A DNA stretch of 64,000 nucleotides from Rhodoferax sp. (lineage in GTDB: Bacteria > Pseudomonadota > Gammaproteobacteria > Burkholderiales > Burkholderiaceae_C). This document shows, one piece after another, positions 19,712 to 28,695 of the stretch (within the stretch, counting starts at the first letter, position 1; each line of letters opens with the position of its first letter). A model generated the notes under the pieces. It ran no database searches, was not told the origin of the DNA, and saw only the letters and a list, made by a program, of their open reading frames with translations. Both the position numbers and the translations under genes were made by a program. Where the stretch lies: assembly GCA_030645355.1 (NCBI GenBank), contig JAUSNJ010000143.1:1-64000 (forward strand), read 5' to 3'.

Positions 19712-19754
19712 TTTTGGATACTCCATGGGGTATGTTGGTGGATTGTAGTCAATT

Positions 19755-20447
19755 TTACTGGGCCGGTGTGTCTGAACGGGTCGGTACAAGGCTGACGAGC
19801 CCATTCAGAATGGTTTCTATCTGGACTTCAATGTACTGATCCGGGTCGATTTCCATGTCGGTGTCATGGCATGCCGCCCAGGAGCTTTTCCACGTGGCCA
19901 GGAACAGCATGGGCGCCAATACGGTGTAAACGCCATACCGCTGGTCGATGGCGCGAAACTCGCCACTGTCCACCCCGCGCTGCAGTATTCGTTGCAACAG
20001 TCCATGGCCAGGTCTGATCACCTCCAGCTGGTAAAACGCGGCGAGTTCCGGGAAGTTGCCCGCTTCACTCATCATGAGTTTGATGATGCCCGATGCCTTG
20101 GTAGAACCGATGTGCTTCCACCAGGCCCGCACGGCGTAGCGCAGCATATCGGCGCTGCTGCCCTGAAAGTGGTCGAATTCGACATTCCATTCACCGAACT
20201 TGCCCGAAATGTTCTCCCGCACGACGGCCTTGAACAGCTCTTCCTTGCTGGCGAAATACAGGAACAAGGTGCCTTTGGATACGCCCGCACGCTTGGCCAC
20301 TTCTTCCGCGCGGGTCGCCGCATAGCCCTTTTCGACGAACAACTCCAGAGCCGCCGCCAGCAGCTCGCCCGGGCGCGCGTCTTTGCGGCGTTCGCGCTTG
20401 GCACGCACCGTGGCGGCAATTTCACACAAAGGGCAGGAGGAGGACAT
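19755..20447 (-). CDS. TetR/AcrR family transcriptional regulator
   Basis: 230 aa. N-terminal helix-turn-helix VAKRAGVSKGTLFLYFASKEELF and a C-terminal ligand-binding helical domain (about 95-220). Unusual N-terminal CPLC before the DNA-binding domain. It is first gene of the tetR-pcm-rhodanese-tolC unit, so it probably autoregulates an efflux/stress operon. A candidate promoter and operator lie just upstream. Confidence 0.88.
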   Translation of the reverse strand: MSSSCPLCEIAATVRAKRERRKDARPGELLAAALELFVEKGYAATRAEEVAKRAGVSKGTLFLYFASKEELFKAVVRENISGKFGEWNVEFDHFQGSSADMLRYAVRAWWKHIGSTKASGIIKLMMSEAGNFPELAAFYQLEVIRPGHGLLQRILQRGVDSGEFRAIDQRYGVYTVLAPMLFLATWKSSWAACHDTDMEIDPDQYIEVQIETILNGLVSLVPTRSDTPAQ

Positions 20448-20457
20448 AGAATTACTG

Positions 20458-20501
20458 ACTGATTGGTTATTAGTTTACTGTATGGACCCCTATCGGGTCA
20501 A
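20458..20501 (-). promoter_or_regulatory. Candidate promoter and palindromic operator for tetR operon
   Basis: On the minus strand: TTGACC (-35, 20496-20501), 18-bp spacer, TAAACT (-10, 20472-20477), then the imperfect palindrome ACTGAT-N5-ATTAGT (20458-20474), which overlaps the -10 end and probable start site. The TetR ATG is at 20447. Layout fits autorepression. Confidence 0.5.
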
Positions 20502-20609
20502 GGTCCTGGCGACAGGCCAACCAAAGCGCAGGACGAACTGCCGAAAAAGGCATACAGGCGGAGAACGCTGCATTGTCCGACTGAATTCGTAAGGCATTGT
20601 GATTCTTGC

Positions 20610-20651
20610 TTGATGAGGATCAACACATGCGCGCTTGCATCAGCGTATCTT
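20610..20651 (+). promoter_or_regulatory. FNR/Anr-type box and -10 element of the ubiU operon (class II promoter)
   Basis: TTGAT-GAGG-ATCAA at 20610-20623 is a perfect match to the FNR consensus TTGATNNNNATCAA. TATCTT at 20646-20651 sits where a -10 hexamer is expected if the box is centred at -41.5, giving a start site near 20658. That is class II FNR activation, and it lies 46 nt upstream of the chosen ubiU ATG. Confidence 0.8.
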
Positions 20652-20703
20652 CCGCGGCACCGCAATGATCGCATGGTGCGGCTTGCATTGCGGGCACCTT
20701 TCT

Positions 20704-21747
20704 ATGCAAAACCTTGAACCCAATGCCGACAACCTGACGCCACCGCCCATAGAGTTGGTGTGTCCCGCTGGCAGTCTGCCGGCCCTGAAAGCCGCCGTGG
20801 ACAACGGTGCCAGTTGCGTCTACCTCGGTCTGCGCGATGCCACCAACGCCCGCAACTTTGCCGGACTGAACTTTGACGAGGCGGCCATTGCCAACGGCAT
20901 TGCCTACGCCCACGCGCGCGGCTGCAAGGTCTTCATGGCGCTCAATACCTATCCGCAGGCCGCCAACCCCCAGTTGTGGCAATCGGCGGTGGACAAGGCG
21001 GTGGACCTGGGCGTGGACGCCGTGATCCTGGCCGACCCCGGCCTGATGCAATACGCCGCCACCCACCACCCCAAGCTGCGCCTGCACCTGTCCGTGCAGG
21101 GCTCGGCCACCAATTTTGATGCCATCAACTTTTACCGCGAGCAATTCGGCGTGGTGCGCGCCGTGCTGCCGCGCGTGCTGTCGCTGACGCAGGTGCAGCA
21201 GGTCATCGAAAAGACCCCGGTCGAGATCGAGGTGTTCGGTTTTGGTAGCCTGTGCGTGATGGTGGAAGGGCGCTGTGCGCTGTCCAGCTACGTCACCGGC
21301 GAGTCGCCCAACACCCACGGCGTGTGCTCGCCACCCAAGGCCGTGCGCTGGCAGGAGACGCCGCAAGGCCGCGAGTCACGCCTGAACGGCGTTTTGATCG
21401 ACCGCTATGCGCCGGGCGAAAACGCCGGTTACCCCACGCTATGCAAGGGCCGCTTTGATGTGGGCGAGGATGAAAACTACTACGCTATCGAGGAGCCCAC
21501 CAGCCTCAACACGCTGGAACTCTTGCCACAGCTGCACAAGATGGGCGTGAAGGCGATCAAGATTGAGGGCCGCCAGCGCAGCCCGGCCTACGTGGCCCAG
21601 GTCACCAAGGTCTGGCGCGAGGCCATGGACCACTGCATGGCCAATCCGCACCGCTACGCACCCAAGCCCGTCTGGATGAGCGGGCTGGACAAAGTGGCCG
21701 AGGGCCAGCAGCATACGTTGGGCGCTTATCACCGCCCGTGGAAGTAA
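20704..21747 (+). CDS. ubiU: UbiU, O2-independent ubiquinone hydroxylase subunit (U32 peptidase family)
   Basis: 347 aa; forms the [4Fe-4S] heterodimer with UbiV that hydroxylates ubiquinone precursors without oxygen. ELVCPAGSLPALKAA, NARNFAGLNF, FGFGSLCVMVEGRC and ESPNTHGVCSPP match E. coli UbiU (YhbU). Cys184, Cys191, Cys208 and Cys247 have exactly the spacing (6, 16, 38 residues between) of the E. coli cluster ligands 169/176/193/232. ATG at 20704 leaves a 15-residue N-terminal extension; upstream in-frame starts lie at or before the inferred transcription start. Five nt separate the stop from the ubiV ATG. Confidence 0.93.
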   Translation: MQNLEPNADNLTPPPIELVCPAGSLPALKAAVDNGASCVYLGLRDATNARNFAGLNFDEAAIANGIAYAHARGCKVFMALNTYPQAANPQLWQSAVDKAVDLGVDAVILADPGLMQYAATHHPKLRLHLSVQGSATNFDAINFYREQFGVVRAVLPRVLSLTQVQQVIEKTPVEIEVFGFGSLCVMVEGRCALSSYVTGESPNTHGVCSPPKAVRWQETPQGRESRLNGVLIDRYAPGENAGYPTLCKGRFDVGEDENYYAIEEPTSLNTLELLPQLHKMGVKAIKIEGRQRSPAYVAQVTKVWREAMDHCMANPHRYAPKPVWMSGLDKVAEGQQHTLGAYHRPWK

Positions 21748-21752
21748 ACGAC

Positions 21753-22664
21753 ATGAAACTTTCTCTCGGACCGCTGCTGTACTACTGGTCGCGCGAAGCC
21801 ACTTTTAATTTCTACGAAGCCATCAGCCACACGCCGGTGGACATCGTCTACCTGGGCGAAGCCGTCTGCTCGCGCCGCCACGAACTGCGCCTGTCTGATT
21901 GGCTGGACGTGGCCCAGATGCTCAAGGATGCCGGCAAGGAAGTAGTGCTGTCCACCCAGGTGCTGCTGGAGTCCGGCGCCGAAGTCGGCACCATGCACAA
22001 GATCACCGGCAACGGCGACTTTTTGGTTGAAGCCAACGACATGGGCGCCGTGCAATGCCTGGCCGGCAAAGTGCCGTTTGTCGCCGGGCCGCACCTCAAT
22101 ATCTACAACCTGCCGACGCTGCAATGGATGGCCGGGCTGGGCGCCACGCGCTGGGTCATTCCGCTGGAAATGAAGCGCAGCGACCTGGCGGTGATTCAGC
22201 AGGGCCTGCCTGCGGGCCTGCAGACCGAGGTGTTTTCCTATGGCCGCATGCCGCTGGCGTTTTCGGCCCGCTGCTTCACCGCCCGCCACCGCAACCTGCC
22301 CAAGGACGACTGCCGCTTCAGTTGCCTGGACCATCCGGATGGACTGATGCTGAAGACGCGGGAGCATGAGGAATTCTTGGTGCTCAACGGCACGCAGACG
22401 CAATCGGCCCGGGTCTACAACCTGGTGGATGCGCTGGACGACATGCAGGACATGGGTGTGGACGTGGTGCGCCTCAGCCCGCAATCGCAGGACATGGCCG
22501 AGGTCATCGCCGTGTTTGACGCCGCGCGCAAGCGCACACTAAGCGCCAAGGACGCCGTGGCGCGCCTGCAACTGCTGATGCCCGATCGCGGCTGCAACGG
22601 CTACTGGTACGGCCAGCCCGGACTGGACCAGGTCGACAGCGCGGCGTTGGCCGAGACGGCCTAA
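21753..22664 (+). CDS. ubiV: UbiV, O2-independent ubiquinone hydroxylase subunit (U32 family)
   Basis: 303 aa; partner of UbiU. MKLSLGPLLYYW and YLGEAVCSRRHEL mark the UbiV branch. Cys39, Cys174, Cys187 and Cys191 reproduce the E. coli pattern C39...C-x12-C-x3-C that binds a [4Fe-4S] cluster. It lies 5 nt after ubiU in the FNR-box operon. Confidence 0.93.
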   Translation: MKLSLGPLLYYWSREATFNFYEAISHTPVDIVYLGEAVCSRRHELRLSDWLDVAQMLKDAGKEVVLSTQVLLESGAEVGTMHKITGNGDFLVEANDMGAVQCLAGKVPFVAGPHLNIYNLPTLQWMAGLGATRWVIPLEMKRSDLAVIQQGLPAGLQTEVFSYGRMPLAFSARCFTARHRNLPKDDCRFSCLDHPDGLMLKTREHEEFLVLNGTQTQSARVYNLVDALDDMQDMGVDVVRLSPQSQDMAEVIAVFDAARKRTLSAKDAVARLQLLMPDRGCNGYWYGQPGLDQVDSAALAETA

Positions 22665-22680
22665 GCGCGCCCAAGCCCAC

Positions 22681-23298
22681 ATGTACCACGGCGAGCGATT
22701 CAACAGCATCAGTCACCTGGTTGGGGCCGGCTTGGCCGTACTGGGTGCAGTGCTGCTGGTCGTGACTGCCGCGCGCCTGGGCGACCCGTGGAAAATCGTC
22801 AGCTTCAGCATCTATGGCGCCATGCTGGTGGCGCTGTACGTGGCCAGCACGCTGTACCACAGCGTGCGCGGCCGGGCCAAGACTATCCTGCAGAAGTTTG
22901 ACCACTGTTCCATCTACCTGCTGATCGCCGGCAGCTACACGCCGTTTGCGCTGGTGTCGCTGCGCGGACCCTGGGGCTGGTCGCTGCTGGGTGCGGTGTG
23001 GACGTTGGCCGTGGTCGGCATCCTGCAGGAGATCTGGTTTGCCAAGGGTGCGCGCGTGCTGTCGCTGGTCATCTACCTGCTGATGGGCTGGCTGGCCCTG
23101 GTGGCGGTCCTGCCGTTGTGGGAAGCGCTCACGCCCCATGGTTTTGCCTGGCTGGTCGCCGGTGGTGCGCTGTACACCGTGGGCATCATCTTTTACGTGG
23201 CCGACCAGCGCATCCGCCATGGCCACGGTGTGTGGCATTTGTTTGTTCTGGGTGGCAGCAGCTGCCACTTTTTTACCGTACTCTTTTTTGTCGCCTGA
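22681..23298 (+). CDS. Hemolysin III / PAQR-type integral membrane protein
   Basis: 205 aa with about seven membrane segments. Conserved metal-type ligands are visible: STLYHS near the second segment, FDHCSIYLLIAGSYTPF, and HGHGVWHLFVLGGSSCHF at the end. This is the HlyIII/YqfA/PAQR family; the hemolysin name reflects history rather than function. It sits inside the ubiquinone operon, 16 nt after ubiV and 26 nt before ubiT, so it should share anaerobic induction. Confidence 0.85.
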   Translation: MYHGERFNSISHLVGAGLAVLGAVLLVVTAARLGDPWKIVSFSIYGAMLVALYVASTLYHSVRGRAKTILQKFDHCSIYLLIAGSYTPFALVSLRGPWGWSLLGAVWTLAVVGILQEIWFAKGARVLSLVIYLLMGWLALVAVLPLWEALTPHGFAWLVAGGALYTVGIIFYVADQRIRHGHGVWHLFVLGGSSCHFFTVLFFVA

Positions 23299-23324
23299 TT
23301 GAAACCGAACCACGCGGGATTGCC

Positions 23325-23837
23325 ATGACTACTCCATCCACTGCCTTTGTATTGCCCGGACCGGTGGGGTCCGTGTTGTCGCGACTGCCGGCCTACCCGG
23401 GATCGTTTTTGCTGGTCACCGCGCTGAACAAGGTGCTGGCCAAAGAGTTACCGGCCGATGTGCGCCAATACCTGCTGGGCAAGAAGCTGCGCATCCATGT
23501 GACCGACGCGCGCCTGACCTTTGACTTCACCTGCACCGGTGTGCGCTTTGTGGCCTCCAAGAAGCAGGAAGCAACCGACCTGACCATCAGCGCCAATGCG
23601 CAAGACTTTTTGCGCCTGGCGCAGCGCCAGGAAGACCCGGACACGCTGTTCTTCAACCGCCGCCTGTCGATGGAAGGCGATACCGAACTGGGCCTGGTCG
23701 TCAAGAACGCCATCGACGCGCTGGAGTTGCCGGTGCTGGATTTGCAGCAGTGGACGCCCGACAAGGTGCTGGAGCGCTTCCTGCCCCGGCGCAGCCACCC
23801 GCACACGCCCCACACCGGCCACGGAGGCCCGATGTGA
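23325..23837 (+). CDS. ubiT: UbiT, SCP2-domain accessory factor of anaerobic ubiquinone synthesis
   Basis: 170 aa (E. coli UbiT/YhbT 174). An SCP2 lipid-binding domain (about 40-140) with KLRIHVTDARLTFDF, DLTISANAQDFLRLA and DPDTLFFNRRLSMEGDTELGL is diagnostic. UbiT binds isoprenoid lipids and is needed with UbiU/UbiV. The upstream in-frame extension (to 22998) lies within the HlyIII gene, so the ATG at 23325 is used. The stop overlaps the GTG of the next gene. Confidence 0.9.
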   Translation: MTTPSTAFVLPGPVGSVLSRLPAYPGSFLLVTALNKVLAKELPADVRQYLLGKKLRIHVTDARLTFDFTCTGVRFVASKKQEATDLTISANAQDFLRLAQRQEDPDTLFFNRRLSMEGDTELGLVVKNAIDALELPVLDLQQWTPDKVLERFLPRRSHPHTPHTGHGGPM

Positions 23838-24208
23838 GTGGTGCGGGGGAGAGCCGACCATTGGTGTATTCCTGCTCGGGCTGCTCCAGTGCCGCACAGT
23901 TGGCGAATCAGGTGGCCCTGCGGCTGGACCGCAGCGGTGTGGCCGAGATGTCATGCATTGCCGGCGTTGGCGGGGACGTTCCCCACCTGCTGAAGATTGC
24001 ACAATCCGGCCGCCCCATCCTGGCGCTGGATGGCTGCCCTTTGGTCTGCGTGGCCAGCACATTGGCGCGCCATGGCCTCACCGCGCAGCGGCACTACCAG
24101 TTGCAGCAGTACGGCGTCAAGAAACGACTGCACGAAGACTTTGATCCCGAACAGGCGGCCACGGTCCTGCAACTGGTGCTGGACGATCTGGCAGTTGCAC
24201 CCGTATGA
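23834..24208 (+). CDS. DGC-domain putative zinc-binding protein
   Basis: 124 aa from GTG at 23834 (GTGA overlap with ubiT). CSGCSSAAQLANQVA near residue 15, CIAGVGGD and LALDGCPLVCV carry the conserved cysteines and the DGC motif of the putative zinc-binding family often found near anaerobic respiration genes. The biochemical role is unknown. Tight coupling on both sides (4-nt overlaps with ubiT and ubiX) makes it a serious candidate for a helper in oxygen-independent quinone synthesis. Confidence 0.8.
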   Translation: MSGAGESRPLVYSCSGCSSAAQLANQVALRLDRSGVAEMSCIAGVGGDVPHLLKIAQSGRPILALDGCPLVCVASTLARHGLTAQRHYQLQQYGVKKRLHEDFDPEQAATVLQLVLDDLAVAPV

Positions 24209-24801
24209 ATCCCACCCCATCCACCGCAACGCGGCGCATCATTGTGGCCATCTCCGGTGCCAGTGGCGCCGTGTATGGCGTGCGCCTGCTGCAGGTGCTG
24301 CGCGACACGCCGGGTGTGGAGTCGCATCTGGTGGTGTCCAACGCCGGCTGGCGCAATGTGGAGGAAGAACACGGCCTGCAGCGCGCGGACATTGAAGGTC
24401 TGGCCGACCATGTGCATGACATCGCCAACATCGGTGCATCAATAGCCAGCGGCTCCTTCCAGTGCAGTGGCATGGTCGTGGCGCCGTGTTCCATGCGCAC
24501 GCTGGCGGCGATTGCGCATGGCCTGTCGGACAACCTGATCACGCGCGCCGCCGATGTGCTGCTCAAGGAGCGCCGTCGCCTGGTGCTGATGGTGCGCGAG
24601 TCGCCGCTGAGCCTGATCCACCTGCGCAACATGGTCAGCGCCACCGAGGCCGGTGCCGTCATCTGCCCGCCGATGCCGGCCTTTTACCTGCGCCCGCAAA
24701 GCATGGACGATATCGTCGACTTCAGCGTGGCCCGTGCACTCGATCTGCTGGAGGTGCCGCATACGCTGGCCGCACGCTGGAACGGAAACGGAAAAGAATG
24801 A
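24205..24801 (+). CDS. ubiX: UbiX flavin prenyltransferase
   Basis: 198 aa. Makes prenylated FMN, the cofactor of Ubi[22 protein letters not shown] (flavin site), [24 protein letters not shown] and [17 protein letters not shown] are family motifs. ATGA overlap with the DGC gene and with ubiD. Confidence 0.93.
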   Translation: MNPTPSTATRRIIVAISGASGAVYGVRLLQVLRDTPGVESHLVVSNAGWRNVEEEHGLQRADIEGLADHVHDIANIGASIASGSFQCSGMVVAPCSMRTLAAIAHGLSDNLITRAADVLLKERRRLVLMVRESPLSLIHLRNMVSATEAGAVICPPMPAFYLRPQSMDDIVDFSVARALDLLEVPHTLAARWNGNGKE

Positions 24802-26282
24802 GCTACCACGACCTGCGCGACTTCATCGCCCAACTGGAACAGGCCGGTGATCTGCGCCGCATCACCGAGCCGGTGTCCCCCTATCTGGAAATGACGGCTC
24901 TGTGTGACCGCGTGCTGCGCGCCAGCGGCCCGGCCATCCTGTTTGAAAATGTCAGCGGCCACAGCATGCCGGTGCTGGGCAATCTGTTTGGCACCCCCGA
25001 GCGCGTGGCCCGCGCCATGGGTGTGGCGGAGTTGAAAGGGCTGCGCCCGTTCGGTGAGTTGCTCGCCTCGCTGAAGGAGCCGGAGGCGCCCAAGGGCTTC
25101 AAGGAAATGGTGGGCATGCGCAGCCTGTTGAAGACGCTGTGGAACATGGCGCCCAAGGAGTTGCGCTCGGCGCCTTGCCAGGAGGTGGTGTGGGAGGGCA
25201 ATGATGTCGATCTGGCGCGCCTGCCCATCCAGCACTGCTGGCCGGGCGACGTGGCGCCGCTGATCACCTGGGGCCTGGTCATCACCCAGGGCCCGAACAA
25301 GCCCCGGCAGAACCTGGGCATTTACCGCCAGCAGGTGCTGAATCGCAACCAGGTCATCATGCGCTGGCTGGCGCACCGCGGTGGCGCGCTGGACTTCCGC
25401 GAGCATGGCATCAAGAACCCCGGCCAACCCTACCCGGTGGTGGTGGCCATTGGCGCCGACCCAGCCACGATTCTGGGTGCGGTGACACCGGTGCCCGACA
25501 GCCTGTCGGAGTACCAGTTTGCCGGCCTGCTGCGCGGCGGCCGCACGGAGCTGGTCAAGGCCCTGGGCAGCGAACTGCGCGTGCCGGCCAGCGCCGAGAT
25601 CGTGCTCGAAGGCCACATCTATCCCGACGCCACGCACCCCAGCGGCTACCAGCATGCGCTAGAGGGGCCGTATGGCGACCACACCGGCTACTACAACGAG
25701 CAAGCGAGCTTCCCGGTGTTCACCATCGACCGCATCACGCTGCGCAAGGATCCGATCTACCACTCCACCTACACCGGCAAACCACCCGATGAACCGGCCG
25801 TGCTGGGCATGGCGCTCAACGAACTCTTCGTGCCGCTGTTGCAACGCCAGTTCCCCGAGATCACCGATTTCTATTTGCCACCCGAAGGCTGCAGCTACCG
25901 CATGGCGCTGGTGCAGATCAAAAAGGCCTACCCCGGCCACGCCCGGCGCGTGATGATGGGCGTGTGGAGCCACCTGCGCCAGTTCATGTACACCAAGTTC
26001 ATCGTGGTGGTGGACGACGACGTCAACGTGCGCGACTGGAAGGAAGTCATCTGGGCCCTGACCACTCGCGTGGACCCGGTACGCGACACCATGATGGTGG
26101 AGAACACACCCATCGACTACCTGGACTTTGCGTCACCGGTCAGCGGCCTGGGCAGCAAGATGGGGCTGGACGCCACCAACAAATGGCCGGGTGAGACGCA
26201 GCGCGAGTGGGGCCGCACCATCAGCATGGATGCCGACGTGCAGCAGCGCATGGATGGTATCTTCGCAGGGCTGGGCTTGTAA
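24798..26282 (+). CDS. ubiD: UbiD 4-hydroxy-3-polyprenylbenzoate decarboxylase
   Basis: 494 aa (E. coli UbiD 497). Decarboxylates 3-polyprenyl-4-hydroxybenzoate using prenyl-FMN. [57 protein letters not shown] and the catalytic region with E-I-T-D-F-Y-L-P-P are present. The frame runs back to 24462 inside ubiX; ATG at 24798 overlaps the ubiX stop. Last gene of the anaerobic ubiquinone operon; a dispersed repeat follows immediately. Confidence 0.94.
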   Translation: MSYHDLRDFIAQLEQAGDLRRITEPVSPYLEMTALCDRVLRASGPAILFENVSGHSMPVLGNLFGTPERVARAMGVAELKGLRPFGELLASLKEPEAPKGFKEMVGMRSLLKTLWNMAPKELRSAPCQEVVWEGNDVDLARLPIQHCWPGDVAPLITWGLVITQGPNKPRQNLGIYRQQVLNRNQVIMRWLAHRGGALDFREHGIKNPGQPYPVVVAIGADPATILGAVTPVPDSLSEYQFAGLLRGGRTELVKALGSELRVPASAEIVLEGHIYPDATHPSGYQHALEGPYGDHTGYYNEQASFPVFTIDRITLRKDPIYHSTYTGKPPDEPAVLGMALNELFVPLLQRQFPEITDFYLPPEGCSYRMALVQIKKAYPGHARRVMMGVWSHLRQFMYTKFIVVVDDDVNVRDWKEVIWALTTRVDPVRDTMMVENTPIDYLDFASPVSGLGSKMGLDATNKWPGETQREWGRTISMDADVQQRMDGIFAGLGL

Positions 26283-26340
26283 GGAAAATCGGGCTGTAGC
26301 CCTCGTGGAATATGCGTAAACCGCTATCAATTCAGGAGTA
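26283..26340 (+). repeat. Dispersed 55-bp repeat copy after ubiD
   Basis: AAATCGGGCTGTAGCCCTCG with a GGGCT/AGCCC hairpin, then CCGCTATCAATTCAGG. It starts 1 nt after the ubiD stop, in the gap between convergent ubiD and the diguanylate cyclase. It may also act as a weak hairpin terminator. Confidence 0.88.
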
Positions 26341-26367
26341 GTTTGCGGACGGAATGCGGCACGGCTT

Positions 26368-28425
26368 TCACTCTGGCACGGTGCCTGCATCACGCAGTTC
26401 TTTGGTCGCTTGTGACCCGGTGCGTTGAACCGGTGTGTTGACGGGCGACGGAACCTTCGCCGATTCGGATGCCTGGCTTGGGTCTGCAAAGAATGCATAG
26501 GCGTTGCGCCCAGCGGACTTGGCGGCATACATGGCCGCGTCGGCTTGTTTCATGAGTGACCGAACATCGTCATCCCCATGGATGGGACAGATCGCAATGC
26601 CGATGCTCAGGGTGACGTTCAGCGCATGTCCCTCGACGCGCAGCGGTTCCGCCATGGTCGCAAAAATTTTCTGCGCCACTTGGGCTGCATCCTTGGGTTC
26701 GGTGATCTCGTTCAGCACAATGATGAACTCGTCACCCCCGACACGGGCCACGGTATCCCCGCTGCGGATGCAGTTTTCCAGGCGTTTGGCCACTTCCTTG
26801 AGCAGTTGGTCGCCCACCTCATGACCCAGCATGTCGTTGATATTCTTGAAGTAGTCCAGATCGAGAAACATCAGCGCAAGTGAACGCTCGAACCGCTTGG
26901 CCTGGGTCAGCGCCAGATGGAGGCGGTCAAACAACATGCGCCGGTTCGGCAGCCCGGTCAATGCATCGAAGTAAGCGAGTTGCCGGATCTGTTCTTCGGC
27001 CAACTTTCGTTCAGTGATGTCGCGGCTGGACGCGCGCCGCCCCAAGAACTCTCCGTCCTGGCCAAACACAGGCAGGCAGGCGTGCTCGATCCAGCGCACC
27101 GTCCCGTCGGGCAAGAGGATGCGGAAGCTGAATTCGCACCTTTCGGCTTGGGTCAGGTGGAATTTCAGGTGCTCAGACACCAGTGCCAAGTCTTCAGGGT
27201 GCGTGATTTTGAGCAAAAAATTGGGCTCGGTCCGGAAGGCATCGGCCCGATACCCGGTGATCTTTTCGCAGGAGCTCGAGTTGAAGAGCAACTCGCCCGT
27301 TGGGCTGATCCAGGTTTCCCAGTTGTATGTGAAGTTGGAGATGGTTTGGTACTTTTCTTCCGAATCTGCCAACAGTTTCCAGGTATGCGCCAATTTCCAA
27401 CTGCCCCATGCGATCAGAGCCAGGAACAGGCTGAAAACGCTGGCAACTTTCAACACGATGGCCTGACGGATGCCACTCAAAATCTCCGCGGATTGGTGCG
27501 TGACCGACTTCCAGAAATACGGTGGAGCAGCATTCTCTTGTCCATTGGGGCCGCTCACCGCATGCGTGCCCGAACTTGATGTCTGCCCAGCCTGAAGCGG
27601 ATAGACCGTTTCCCATGTCCACAAACCATCATCGCGCGTGATTTGCCCGCTGTCGGAGCTGACAATAGCATTCCAAACAGCTGGCGAACGCGCCGCCAGG
27701 CTCAGCTCGGGCCGCTTGAACATAAAGCCCCATTCATCCGCTGCATCGGGGCTTTTGAGCCAGTAACCCTCCGTGTTGAGAACCATCCCAAGCCCGGATG
27801 TTGCCTTTGAGAAGGCTTGCAGCATCTCATTGCCATAGTAGTTGAGGATGACAATGCCTCGGTTCTTGCCAGACGGTTCGGTGATAGGCGTGGCAAACCG
27901 GATCATGGGTTTGTAAGGCTCCTCGATCTTGTCCTGTTCAATGTTGAGATCAACCGGAGAAATGAACACTTCGCCTGGGCTGCGCTTGAGAGCATCGGCA
28001 AAATAATAGCGTTGCGCTTTGTTCTGCAGCTTGTCCGGCGCAACCACGATGGCCTTCCCTTGGCGAAAGTCAATCCGCACCACCTCCATGCCGGTTTCGT
28101 CGATCCAGCGTATTTGGTCGTAAAGCCGTTTGGCATTTGAAAAGCTGGAGAAGTCTTGCGTCAGATGCGCCATGTTCTCTGGTGTTGGCTGATCCACCGC
28201 ACTGTGCAGCGCACTGTTTTGGGACAAGTACATGAGATCGCGGGCCACCGGCTCAATACTATTGGCCAGAGCTGCGGAGCCCAGTTTCACATGGGTGTAT
28301 TCGTGGTTGTGCAGCTCGATGAGCTTGGTCTGCAATTCCAGGTAGGCGAACGCGAGCGCTCCACCAACCAAAACTGTGGCAACCGGCAAAAACACGCGAA
28401 GAAACAAACGGCGAGTTGTTCGCAT
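26368..28425 (-). CDS. Membrane diguanylate cyclase with Cache-like sensor and PAS domain
   Basis: 685 aa. TM1 about 8-30, periplasmic sensor about 35-300 (MYLSQNSALHSAV, FRQGKAIVVAPDKLQNK), TM2 about 345-365, PAS/PAC about 380-500, then GGDEF with FDALTGLPNRRMLFDRL and VGGDEF near residue 560. RSGD placed five residues before GGDEF is an intact I-site, predicting feedback inhibition by c-di-GMP. Start at 28425 is set by GGAAG just upstream; the open frame continues to 29268 antisense to tamA and is discarded. The 28426-28695 gap to tamA holds the divergent promoters, with no other feature seen. Confidence 0.88.
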   Translation of the reverse strand: MRTTRRLFLRVFLPVATVLVGGALAFAYLELQTKLIELHNHEYTHVKLGSAALANSIEPVARDLMYLSQNSALHSAVDQPTPENMAHLTQDFSSFSNAKRLYDQIRWIDETGMEVVRIDFRQGKAIVVAPDKLQNKAQRYYFADALKRSPGEVFISPVDLNIEQDKIEEPYKPMIRFATPITEPSGKNRGIVILNYYGNEMLQAFSKATSGLGMVLNTEGYWLKSPDAADEWGFMFKRPELSLAARSPAVWNAIVSSDSGQITRDDGLWTWETVYPLQAGQTSSSGTHAVSGPNGQENAAPPYFWKSVTHQSAEILSGIRQAIVLKVASVFSLFLALIAWGSWKLAHTWKLLADSEEKYQTISNFTYNWETWISPTGELLFNSSSCEKITGYRADAFRTEPNFLLKITHPEDLALVSEHLKFHLTQAERCEFSFRILLPDGTVRWIEHACLPVFGQDGEFLGRRASSRDITERKLAEEQIRQLAYFDALTGLPNRRMLFDRLHLALTQAKRFERSLALMFLDLDYFKNINDMLGHEVGDQLLKEVAKRLENCIRSGDTVARVGGDEFIIVLNEITEPKDAAQVAQKIFATMAEPLRVEGHALNVTLSIGIAICPIHGDDDVRSLMKQADAAMYAAKSAGRNAYAFFADPSQASESAKVPSPVNTPVQRTGSQATKELRDAGTVPE

Positions 28426-28695
28426 CAAATCTTCCTTCGGAACACGAAGAACTGATAATTCATCGTAGTCAGGAGACTGGGCAAGCTCCTTGACATAAAG
28501 CATAAGAACGCGTCCGCATATGCTGCGTTGCAGATATCCATCGCACCCACGCAAGCCCGTGACGCTGAAAGCGTGCGCAACCGCACATAGAGCCCACCCA
28601 GTTTGGTGTAGTCTTGGATTAAGCCCGACACTCCGCACACACCACGACGCTGAAATGAACATCGTGAAAGAACCCAACACGCCGTCCGTTCGCCC

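Noticed and set aside
22681-23298. Hemolysin (toxin) function for the HlyIII-like gene
   Set aside because: The family is PAQR-like membrane proteins; operon context points to anaerobic physiology, not virulence.
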